The notes under the pieces are model-generated. The model saw only the letters and a list, made by a program, of their open reading frames with translations. It did not search any database and was not told the origin of the DNA. DNA of 5,956 nucleotides from Acidobacteriota bacterium (GTDB taxonomy: Bacteria > Acidobacteriota > Vicinamibacteria > Vicinamibacterales > UBA2999): NCBI GenBank assembly GCA_013813075.1, contig JACCSI010000231.1, forward strand, positions 1 to 5,956. The letters are read 5' to 3'. Shown here one piece after another: positions 1 to 5,762 of this stretch. How positions within the stretch are numbered: the stretch's first letter is position 1; each line of letters begins with the position of its first letter. A program made the translations under genes and the position numbers.

Positions 1-572
1 CCGACGTCCATGTACTCGATAAAGCGCACTTCCGCGCCGCGGGGCTTGGCGAACTCCACCATGGCCACGATCTCGTCATCGTTCACGCCACGAATGACCA
101 CGGTGTCGATCTTGAACCCTGGAAATAGCGGCGCTGCGACCTCGATGCCGGCCACGACCCGATCCCACTCGTCGAAGCGCGCCAGCGTAATGAAGCGATC
201 GGGTTGCAGGGTGTCGAGCGAGATGGTGAGGCGGTGCAGGCCCGCCGCCTTGAGCGACGCCGCCATCGGCGCGAGCAGCACCCCGTTGGTCGTGAGCGCC
301 AGGTCGTCGATGTGCGGCTTGGTCGCTAGCCGTTCGATGAGGACAGGAAGATCCTTGCGCAGCAGCGGCTCGCCACCGGTCAGCCGCACCTTGCGCACGC
401 CAAGGTCCAGGAACACGTCTACCAGCCGATCGATTTCCTCGAACTGCAAAATATCTTCGCGCGGCAGCCAGACGTAGTCTTGCTCGGGCATGCAGTATTG
501 ACACCGCAGGTTGCAGCGATCGGTTACCGACAGTCGCAGGTTGGCGAGCGGTCGCTCGAGCACGTCACGCAT
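1..572 (-). CDS. moaA: GTP 3',8-cyclase MoaA, N-terminal 190 residues (truncated by left edge)
   Basis: MoaA is the cytoplasmic radical SAM enzyme that, with MoaC, converts GTP to cyclic pyranopterin monophosphate, the first stage of molybdenum cofactor synthesis. Reading the minus strand from ATG at 572-570 gives 190 residues open to the window edge. The N-terminus reads LRLSVTDRCNLRCQYCMP, with the CX3CX2C cluster ligands at Cys20, Cys24 and Cys27. The SAM-binding GGEP follows at 66-69, then TTNG at 94-97 and SLDTL at 118-122, and the fragment ends in the family's RFIEYMDVG. MoaA proteins are usually about 320-340 residues, so some 140 are missing, including the C-terminal second [4Fe-4S] site that binds GTP. 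The start is supported by an AGGAAG ribosome site and the short family-typical leader before the Cys motif. It lies 14 nt downstream of the amrS stop, so it is probably co-transcribed with amrS. The identification is secure; completeness cannot be judged. Confidence 0.96.
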   Translation of the reverse strand, partial: MRDVLERPLANLRLSVTDRCNLRCQYCMPEQDYVWLPREDILQFEEIDRLVDVFLDLGVRKVRLTGGEPLLRKDLPVLIERLATKPHIDDLALTTNGVLLAPMAASLKAAGLHRLTISLDTLQPDRFITLARFDEWDRVVAGIEVAAPLFPGFKIDTVVIRGVNDDEIVAMVEFAKPRGAEVRFIEYMDV

Positions 573-576
573 CAGA

Positions 577-582
577 CTTCCT
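577..582 (-). promoter_or_regulatory. Ribosome binding site of moaA (AGGAAG)
   Basis: On the minus strand AGGAAG lies 4 nt before the moaA ATG, and its AGGA core lies 6 nt before it. It sits inside the 14-nt gap after the amrS stop codon. This fixes the moaA start and argues that the gene is translated independently from a shared message. It is notable because amrS and the receptor gene in this window lack any such site. Confidence 0.75.
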
Positions 583-586
583 GATT

Positions 587-1705
587 CTAGACGATACGCA
601 GCCGGGACCTGTCGTGTGGAAGGAAGGGACCCGACGCGATCTGGCCGCCAAACTCTCGATCCCACCGGCCCGGCAACGCGGTCGAACAGAACCGGCACTG
701 CCCCTGGCCGGTGACGTTGTATTCCCGAATGTGGTACCCGTAGCGTTCAATCAGCACGCGCGTGCAGGCGGCGCAGTGGGTGTGCTCCAGCGCACCGACT
801 TGACCGGGCAGGTTCCCTGCGTAGACATACCGCAGCCCCGCGCGCCGCCCGATCGCGGCCGCCGTGCGCAATTGCGCAGCGGTGGTTGCCATCGGGTCGA
901 GCATCCGGTAGTCCTGGTGAAACGCCGTCACATGCCACGGGATGTCGGGCGAGACCGACGCCACGAACTCGGTAAGCATGCGAATCTCCTCGTCCGAATC
1001 GTTGAACCCGGCAATGAGCAGCGTCACGATTTCGACCCACAGGCCACGCGCATGGATGGCTCGAATCGATTCGAGGATCGGCTGAAGGCGGCCGCCCAGC
1101 TTGCGATACTGCTTATCGTCGAAGCTCTTGAGGTCGATCTTGTAGAGATCGATCCACGGCGTGAGGTAGTCGAGCACTTGCGGTGTAGCGTTACCGTTCG
1201 AGACGAACCCTGTCGCCAACCCGCGCTCCCGGGCAGCCTTGAAGACCGCCACCCCCCACTCCGCGGTGATCAGCGGCTCGTTATAGGTCGAGACCACCAC
1301 GCGGGCTCCCAGGCGCACGGCGTCCACCGCCAGCGCCTCAGCGTCGACGTCACGCGGCGGGGCCACGGCGGTCGGGTCGCGCAACGCCTGCGAGGTGACC
1401 CAGTTCTGACAATAGCCGCAGTGCAAATCGCAGCCGAGCATGCCGAAGCTGTAAGCAAGCCCACCCGGCCAGGCATGAAAAAACGGTTTCTTTTCTATCG
1501 GATCGCACTGGACGCCAGCGACATACCCCCATGGGACGCGAAGCATTCCGCCGTCGTTGTAGCGCACTTTGCAGACGCCGGCGGCGCCTGGAGGAATGGG
1601 GCAGTCATGTCCGCACGCGTGACAGCGGACCCAGCCGCGATCGAGACGTTCGTAGACATCTCCCTCCCGCGTGCGGATCTGCAGCACCTCGCCAAGGGCA
1701 GGCAT
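587..1705 (-). CDS. amrS: AmmeMemoRadiSam system radical SAM enzyme (AmrS)
   Basis: This is a complete 372-residue radical SAM protein, related to the pyruvate-formate-lyase-activating-enzyme-like group (COG1180) and matching the AmmeMemoRadiSam subgroup. The N-terminal Cys cluster CHACGHDCPIPPGAAGVC has Cys28, 31, 35 and 45. Next come the hallmark DPIEKKPFFH at 68-77 and YSFGMLGCDLHCGYCQN, whose CX3CX2C ligands for the SAM-cleaving [4Fe-4S] cluster are Cys92, 96 and 99. STYNEPL lies at 139-145 and YKIDLKSF at 188-195. The C-terminal tail holds two more pairs, CAAC (311/314) and CRFC (337/340), which could bind another cluster or metal. Family members normally occur beside AMMECR1-domain and Memo-domain genes; the substrate is, to my knowledge, not established. 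No partner gene is visible here: the upstream neighbour is a divergent receptor and the downstream one is moaA. The start is fixed by an in-frame TAA one codon upstream of the ACC preceding the ATG. There is no Shine-Dalgarno site. Confidence 0.9.
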   Translation of the reverse strand: MPALGEVLQIRTREGDVYERLDRGWVRCHACGHDCPIPPGAAGVCKVRYNDGGMLRVPWGYVAGVQCDPIEKKPFFHAWPGGLAYSFGMLGCDLHCGYCQNWVTSQALRDPTAVAPPRDVDAEALAVDAVRLGARVVVSTYNEPLITAEWGVAVFKAARERGLATGFVSNGNATPQVLDYLTPWIDLYKIDLKSFDDKQYRKLGGRLQPILESIRAIHARGLWVEIVTLLIAGFNDSDEEIRMLTEFVASVSPDIPWHVTAFHQDYRMLDPMATTAAQLRTAAAIGRRAGLRYVYAGNLPGQVGALEHTHCAACTRVLIERYGYHIREYNVTGQGQCRFCSTALPGRWDREFGGQIASGPFLPHDRSRLRIV

Positions 1706-1761
1706 GGTTTATTGTAGCCGCCGTGGTAAATCCCGCTGGCTTGTCGTCGTAACTGCTTCCA
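1706..1761. promoter_or_regulatory. Divergent intergenic promoter region between amrS and the receptor gene
   Basis: These 56 bp separate the two divergent start codons and must hold, or overlap, both promoters. On the minus strand a TACAAT hexamer is visible (see the separate entry). On the plus strand I see no convincing -35/-10 pair and no Shine-Dalgarno site before the receptor ATG at 1762; the last 20 nt are pyrimidine-rich. An in-frame TAA at 1750-1752 rules out a longer receptor protein. No clear operator palindrome was found. The spacing is so short that transcription of the two genes may interfere or be co-regulated; that is inference. Confidence 0.5.
1711..1716 (-). promoter_or_regulatory. 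Putative -10 element of amrS (TACAAT), leaderless layout
   Basis: TACAAT on the minus strand differs from the TATAAT consensus at one position and ends 5 nt before the amrS ATG. Transcription normally begins about 7 nt past a -10 box, which would put the first base of the mRNA at or within the start codon. That fits the missing ribosome binding site. No TTGACA-like -35 lies 16-18 bp further upstream, and no extended TGn is present, so the call rests on the hexamer and its position only. Confidence 0.4.
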
Positions 1762-4332
1762 ATGCGCCTCAGTGTCGTGCTCTGCCTCGTTATGCTTGGG
1801 GTTGCGGATCTGTCAGCGCAGGACCGCCGAATCACGGTGCGGGTCGAAGACCCTTCGGGCGCGACTATCCCGAATGCGTCGATCATTGTCCTTGCCGGGT
1901 CCGACCTGATTACCGAACAGAATGCAGACCCGAAAGGGTTAGCGACGATCGCCGTGGGCGCCGCTCAGAGACTGAAGCTCGTGGTGACAGCTGAAGGATT
2001 TTCGACGACGGAAGTCGAGGTCGTCATTCCGCCGAAAGCGATGACGCACCCGGTTACCGTCGCGATGCGGCTGGCCAATATCGAAACCGACGTCACGGTA
2101 TCCGCTGCCGAAGACGTCGCGGCCGGTGGTCTCACCGAGACGCTCAGCCAGGCACAGATTGACCAACTGCCGGACGATCCCGACGAACTGCAGCGCATGC
2201 TCGAAGAGATCGCGGGCCCCGGCGCGACGATTCGCGTGGATGGGTTCACCGGGGGCCGGCTGCCGACACGCGATCAGATCGCGCGCATCGTCGTGCGCCG
2301 CGATGCATTCTCGGCGGAGTTTCATCAGGTTGGCCAAGGCCGCGTCGAAATTGCGACCCGCCCCGGTATTGACCGGTGGCGCGGCAATGCCGGCCTCAAC
2401 CTGCGTCCGAGCCAGTTCTCGGCACGTAACGCAGCCTCGCAAGCCGGGTCGAAGCCCGGCACGCTGGTGCGCATGAATGCGTTCACCGCCGGTCCACTCA
2501 TTAAAAATCGCGTGTCGTTCTCGGCGGATCTCGAGGGTTCGTCGTCCGAAGACAGCCGTGGCATTTCGGCCATCACCTTGAACGGACCATTTGTGGCGAC
2601 CATTCAGCAGCCGTTCGACACGCGCAGTATTTCGGCTCGCACCGAAGGCCTCCTGACGCAGCGCACGTTGTTCCGTGCGTCCTATCGTCGAAGCAATTCG
2701 GCGCGCGGCAACCTGGGCATCTCCGAGCTCGACCTCCCGGAGCGCGGCTACAACAACGAGAGCGTGAGCCACGAAATGCGTCTCTCGCTCGAGGGTGGGC
2801 AACAGCGCCCATTTCACGTGCGCGTGCAGATGGATCAGGAGCGCAGCGAAACGGCGCCGGATACGATTGCCTCGGCGATTATCGTGCAGAGCGCGTTTCG
2901 GTCGGGAGGCGCCACATCAACCGGGGTCGATCGGGGCCGCAGCTTCGTCAGCGACACGATGTTGACGCTGGTCGCGCGCCCATACACGCTGCGGGTGGGG
3001 TCGCTCGTCAACTACGACAACAACGCGCAAGGGCAGCTGCGCAACTCGCTGGGGACGTTTACGTTTACCGACCTCGAGTCGTTCGCCCTCGGTCTGCCGA
3101 CCACTTACACGCAGCGTCGCGGCGCCCAGCCGCTGACAGTAGGGGTCACGCAGGCGGCGGCGTTTGCCCACGCCGAGTTCGTGAAGTGGCGTTGGAACAT
3201 TGGCGCGGGGCTGCGGTACGAAGTCCAGAGCGGCATCAGCGACCACACGGCGTTGGCCCCTCGGCTGGGACTCTCGCGCGGCTTCCGTCGCAACACGACC
3301 AACGTGCGCGCTGGTTACGGCTGGTTTTATGGCTGGATGCCGGTACGGATCGAAGAGGAAACGATCCGACTGGCACAGGGCTCGACCGAAGAAGAAGTCA
3401 TCATCCGCAATCCCTCGTACCCCGATCCATTTGGCGCAGGGTCGCTGGAGACACGTCGCGATCCGCCGACGCGCTTGACGTTGGCCGACACCGCGCAGTT
3501 GCCGCGCTGGCAGCGCTTATCGGTCGGCATCGACCACCAGATTCGGCAGGGCGTCCGCGTCAATGTCGACACGTTCTTCGAGAACAGCCGCAACGACTTC
3601 CGCTCGCTCGACCTCAATGCGCCGGTCAACGGTGCCCGGCCCGACGTCAGCTTCGGCCGCATGTTACTGGTGCAATCGATCGGTCGCGTCCGTCGCGCCG
3701 GTTTCAACGTCGATCTCAACTACTCCCCGCGCCAGGGCATCTTCAGCAGCCTGCGCTACGGCTACTCGGCCAGCATGAATGACGCGGACGACGCGTTGAC
3801 GCCGCCGGCGACGGGGACGTTGGCGACGGAATGGGCGCCAACCCGCGAGGGTCGCCATCGCCTGAACTGGAACATCGGCGCCCCGATTCAACGCTGGGGA
3901 CTCTTTGCTTCAATCAACGGCCGCCTGAATTCCGGCGGCCTCTACAACCTCACCACCGGCCGCGACGACAACGGTGATGCAATTTTCAATGACCGGCCCG
4001 CCGGCGTGGCTCGCAATAGCCTGATTGGCGCCTTCACCACGCAGATCGACATGCGGCTGTCGTGGACGGTTCCGTCGAGTCGGCCCGGCGGCGGCGTCGG
4101 CTTCCAGCGGGGCCCCGGCGGTGGCGGTGGTGGCCCGCGCGGCGGCCCTGGCGGTCGCGGGGCGGGGAATCAACCGCAGCGCCGCTTCGAAATGTATTTG
4201 TTTGCGACGAATCTGCTTAACCGCGTGAACCGGTCCTCGTACGTCGGCGTCCTGACGTCGCCACTGTTCATGCAGGCGACGTCCGCGCAAGCGGCGCGGC
4301 GCGTCGAACTCGGCTGGCGCTTCTCGTTTTAA
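1762..4332 (+). CDS. TonB-dependent receptor-like outer-membrane protein with N-terminal carboxypeptidase-regulatory-like domain
   Basis: This is an intact 856-residue protein predicted to sit in the outer membrane as a beta-barrel for substrate uptake. Residues 1-19 form a signal peptide (MRLSVVLCLVMLGVADLSA) with probable cleavage before Gln20. Residues 20-103 resemble a carboxypeptidase-regulatory-like beta-sandwich (ITVRVEDPSGATIPNASI, then a GFSTTEVEV turn). ETDVTVSA at 108-115 could serve as a TonB box. A compact plug follows to about residue 202; its end, DQIARIVVRRDAFSAEFHQV then GRVEIATRPG, corresponds to the usual IERIEVLRG...GGVINI region, with DGF at 160-162. The rest is barrel, with a Gly/Pro/Arg-rich stretch at 775-802 and a final RVELGWRFSF whose terminal Phe suits recognition by the Bam complex. 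This Oar-like architecture is typical of Acidobacteriota. The substrate is unknown; polypeptide or glycan uptake would be guesses. The start is fixed by an in-frame TAA at 1750-1752; there is no ribosome site. Confidence 0.88.
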   Translation: MRLSVVLCLVMLGVADLSAQDRRITVRVEDPSGATIPNASIIVLAGSDLITEQNADPKGLATIAVGAAQRLKLVVTAEGFSTTEVEVVIPPKAMTHPVTVAMRLANIETDVTVSAAEDVAAGGLTETLSQAQIDQLPDDPDELQRMLEEIAGPGATIRVDGFTGGRLPTRDQIARIVVRRDAFSAEFHQVGQGRVEIATRPGIDRWRGNAGLNLRPSQFSARNAASQAGSKPGTLVRMNAFTAGPLIKNRVSFSADLEGSSSEDSRGISAITLNGPFVATIQQPFDTRSISARTEGLLTQRTLFRASYRRSNSARGNLGISELDLPERGYNNESVSHEMRLSLEGGQQRPFHVRVQMDQERSETAPDTIASAIIVQSAFRSGGATSTGVDRGRSFVSDTMLTLVARPYTLRVGSLVNYDNNAQGQLRNSLGTFTFTDLESFALGLPTTYTQRRGAQPLTVGVTQAAAFAHAEFVKWRWNIGAGLRYEVQSGISDHTALAPRLGLSRGFRRNTTNVRAGYGWFYGWMPVRIEEETIRLAQGSTEEEVIIRNPSYPDPFGAGSLETRRDPPTRLTLADTAQLPRWQRLSVGIDHQIRQGVRVNVDTFFENSRNDFRSLDLNAPVNGARPDVSFGRMLLVQSIGRVRRAGFNVDLNYSPRQGIFSSLRYGYSASMNDADDALTPPATGTLATEWAPTREGRHRLNWNIGAPIQRWGLFASINGRLNSGGLYNLTTGRDDNGDAIFNDRPAGVARNSLIGAFTTQIDMRLSWTVPSSRPGGGVGFQRGPGGGGGGPRGGPGGRGAGNQPQRRFEMYLFATNLLNRVNRSSYVGVLTSPLFMQATSAQAARRVELGWRFSF
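4084..4167 (+). repeat. Gly/Pro/Arg-rich low-complexity segment within the receptor
   Basis: Codons for residues 775-802 run from PGGGVGFQRGPGGGGGGP to RGAGN, built almost only of Gly, Pro and Arg and encoded by GGC/GGT/CGC/CCC triplets. It lies between two stretches that look like barrel strands (MRLSWTVP before, RRFEMYLFATNLLNR after), so it would form a flexible, positively charged loop. Similar insertions are familiar near the C-terminus of acidobacterial TonB receptors, which I recall rather than have checked. Its length is likely to vary by slippage. Confidence 0.7.
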
Positions 4333-4415
4333 GGACGTGGCCTGATCGGATTGCAAGCGGTGAAATCACCACAACGCTCCCCTGGTCTGCCAGGTGCGCA
4401 GCTGCACTGTGGCAC

Positions 4416-4433
4416 GGTGCCGACCTCGGCACC
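4416..4433 (+). terminator. Candidate GC-rich hairpin terminator after the receptor gene
   Basis: GGTGCCGA-CC-TCGGCACC is a perfect 8-bp inverted repeat; in RNA it would fold as a 7-bp stem with an ACCU tetraloop. It lies 84 nt past the receptor stop and 33 nt before the earliest possible oxidase start. It is not followed by a U-tract, so it may act as a pause or attenuation site, or as a protein-binding palindrome, instead of a classical intrinsic terminator. Confidence 0.35.
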
Positions 4434-4452
4434 CGACTGCGTCGCTAAGCCC

Positions 4453-4456
4453 AGGA
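4453..4456 (+). promoter_or_regulatory. Ribosome binding site of the FAD oxidase gene (AGGA)
   Basis: AGGA precedes TTG at 4461 by 4 nt and GTG at 4467 by 10 nt. Aligned to the anti-Shine-Dalgarno sequence, where AGGA is the first part of AGGAGG, the gap is about 2 nt for TTG and 8 nt for GTG, so GTG is the better-placed start. An in-frame TAA at 4446-4448 excludes any start further upstream. Confidence 0.5.
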
Positions 4457-4466
4457 CGATTTGCCG

Positions 4467-5606
4467 GTGAGAGTCGTGGTGGTCGGCGCTGGCGTGTTTG
4501 GCGTCTGGACCGCCAAGTGCCTGGCGGATGCGGGGCACACGGTGACGCTGATTGACGCTTACGGGCCAGCCAACGGGCGCGCGAGCTCGGCGGATCATTC
4601 CCGCGTCATTCGCGCCGGCTACGGCGCGGACATCATCTACTCACGGTGGGCCACGGAGTCGCTGGCCGCCTGGCTCGCGCTGGCCGACGCCACCGGACGC
4701 ACATTGCTCGCGAAGACCGGCGCGCTGTTCATGGGCGAGCCTGGGAACGTCTATGTGCGGACAAGTTACGAGACCCTGCGCGGCCTGCGATTGCCGGTCG
4801 AATGGATCGAGCCGGACGACCTCGCCCGTCGTTTTCCACACATCGCCACCACCGGCCTCGGTGGTTCGGTCCTTGAAGCCCAGGCGGGTGTCATCCGCGC
4901 CCGCGCGGCCGTGCAGGCAGTGCTGACCGCCGCATTGGCAACTGGGCGGGTGAGCTACGTCACCGCGCGCTGTGAGCCGCCCGATGAACAGCGCGACGTG
5001 CTGGCGCTGCATCTGACGGGCGGGCGCGCGCTCGCGGCCGACGGGTATGTGTTTGCCTGCGGCGCGTGGCTGCCGCAACTCTTCCCCGTGGCAGTCGGTG
5101 GCTGCATTCGCCCGACGCGGCAGGAGGTCCTGCACTTTGGGGTGCCATCGGGGGATGCGCGATTTGCGGCGTCACAGATGCCGGTGTGGATTGAGTTTGC
5201 CGCCGGTCGTTACGGCATTCCCGATCTCGATGCGATGGGGTTCAAAGTTGGTGTCGATCGTCATGGCGCCGTGATCGATCCCGACGCCGACGACCGCATC
5301 GTTGACCGTGAGGTCGTTGACGAAACCCGCGCCTGGATGGCGCAGCGCTTTCCGCTGATGGCCGACGCTCCTCTCGTCGACGCACGGGTCTGCCAGTACG
5401 AAAACACCTCAACGGGCGACTTCGTGCTCGATCGCCATCCACAGTGGGCCAACTGCTGGATTGCCGGCGGCGGCTCGGGTCATGGCTTCAAGCATGGTCC
5501 CGCGGTCGGTCGGCATGTGGCCGCGCTCGTCACCGGCGACGCGCAGGTCGAGCCGCGCTTTTCGCTGGCCACAAAAACCTCGCATGCACGCCGCGCAGTC
5601 TACTGA
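4467..5606 (+). CDS. FAD-dependent oxidoreductase, monomeric sarcosine oxidase / DAO family
   Basis: A cytoplasmic flavoenzyme of 379 residues, probably oxidising an N-methyl or other secondary amine or amino acid to an imine with reduction of O2 to H2O2. The N-terminal Rossmann motif GAGVFG (7-12) ends in acidic Asp30 for the FAD ribose. DHSRVIRAGYG (43-53) matches the SOX-type SRxIR stretch; Arg49 aligns with the substrate-carboxylate Arg52 of Bacillus monomeric sarcosine oxidase. Lys260 in GFKVG aligns with its oxygen-activating Lys265. Cys309 in CQYENTSTGDFVLDRHP aligns with Cys315, which carries covalent FAD. GSGHGFKHGPAVG (336-348) contains Lys342, the equivalent of Lys348. His269 of that enzyme is replaced by Asp264. 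The length is normal for the family (about 370-390). GTG at 4467 is preferred; TTG at 4461 would add two residues. Co-oriented with the receptor upstream, but 134 bp and several hairpins intervene. The substrate cannot be read from sequence; family names such as N-methyltryptophan oxidase should not be transferred. Confidence 0.88.
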   Translation: MRVVVVGAGVFGVWTAKCLADAGHTVTLIDAYGPANGRASSADHSRVIRAGYGADIIYSRWATESLAAWLALADATGRTLLAKTGALFMGEPGNVYVRTSYETLRGLRLPVEWIEPDDLARRFPHIATTGLGGSVLEAQAGVIRARAAVQAVLTAALATGRVSYVTARCEPPDEQRDVLALHLTGGRALAADGYVFACGAWLPQLFPVAVGGCIRPTRQEVLHFGVPSGDARFAASQMPVWIEFAAGRYGIPDLDAMGFKVGVDRHGAVIDPDADDRIVDREVVDETRAWMAQRFPLMADAPLVDARVCQYENTSTGDFVLDRHPQWANCWIAGGGSGHGFKHGPAVGRHVAALVTGDAQVEPRFSLATKTSHARRAVY

Positions 5607-5644
5607 GTGATGCGGCCAGATGGCCTACTGCGGGCGCTTTGCGC

Positions 5645-5663
5645 ACCGCGGGCGACCCGCGGT
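5645..5663. terminator. Strong hairpin between convergent genes, likely bidirectional terminator
   Basis: ACCGCGGG-CGA-CCCGCGGT is a perfect 8-bp stem with a 3-nt loop, lying 38 nt past the oxidase stop and about 100 nt past the UPF0182 stop on the other strand. TTG at 5639-5641 can also pair with CAA at 5664-5666, and CGCT at 5635-5638 with AGCG at 5669-5672, around small internal loops. No U-tract follows on either strand. Position between two converging genes makes termination the simplest role. The rest of the gap 5607-5762 holds only a 4-bp GGCC-AGAT-GGCC repeat and nothing gene-like. Confidence 0.5.
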
Positions 5664-5762
5664 CAAACAGCGTCGGCGACCGTGACCGGAACGCCGTAGG
5701 GGAACACCATCACCGATCGTGACGGCCGTGCCGCACGCGCCCCCGATTGAGGCTCGTGATCG

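Larger units (their letters stand above)
4333..4460. other. Intergenic region with a run of small inverted repeats
   Basis: These 128 bp between the receptor stop and the oxidase start hold no open reading frame I can support. Four small dyads occur in a row: GGTGA-AA-TCACC at 4359-4370, CCTGG-TCTG-CCAGG at 4381-4394, an 8-bp dyad at 4416-4433, and CGAC-TGC-GTCG at 4434-4444. No conserved core of a riboswitch class I know was recognised, for example no glycine-riboswitch GGAGAG elements. The region could carry the end of the receptor message, a promoter for the oxidase, or both. TTGCAA at 4351-4356 is -35-like but has no matching -10. Confidence 0.5.

Noticed and set aside
10..477. Plus-strand open frame of 155 codons and a minus-strand out-of-frame one at 76-504
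   Set aside because: Both overlap moaA, whose own frame shows the complete CX3CX2C, GGEP and TNG motifs. The shadow products are Ser/Arg- or Ala/Arg-rich and resemble nothing.
614..1717. Long plus-strand open frame of 367 codons lying over amrS
   Set aside because: It is antisense to a gene with unmistakable radical SAM motifs. Its product is Arg/His/Asp-rich without any recognisable domain, as expected of a mirror frame in high-GC DNA.
1939..2817. Minus-strand open frame of 292 codons inside the receptor gene
   Set aside because: It is fully antisense to the conserved N-terminal domain and plug of the receptor. Its translation is low-complexity and Arg/Ala-rich, and no promoter or ribosome site is evident.
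4381..4445. Possible cobalamin, glycine or SAM-related riboswitch upstream of the oxidase
   Set aside because: The CCTGGTCTGCCAGG and GCACTGTGG pieces vaguely resemble B12-box fragments. The order and conserved cores are absent, and no GGAGAG glycine elements are present.
1762..5606. Receptor and FAD oxidase as one uptake-and-catabolism operon
   Set aside because: They are co-oriented, but a gap of about 130 bp with a strong inverted repeat separates them, and neither shows a substrate in common. A functional link is not supported by this window alone.
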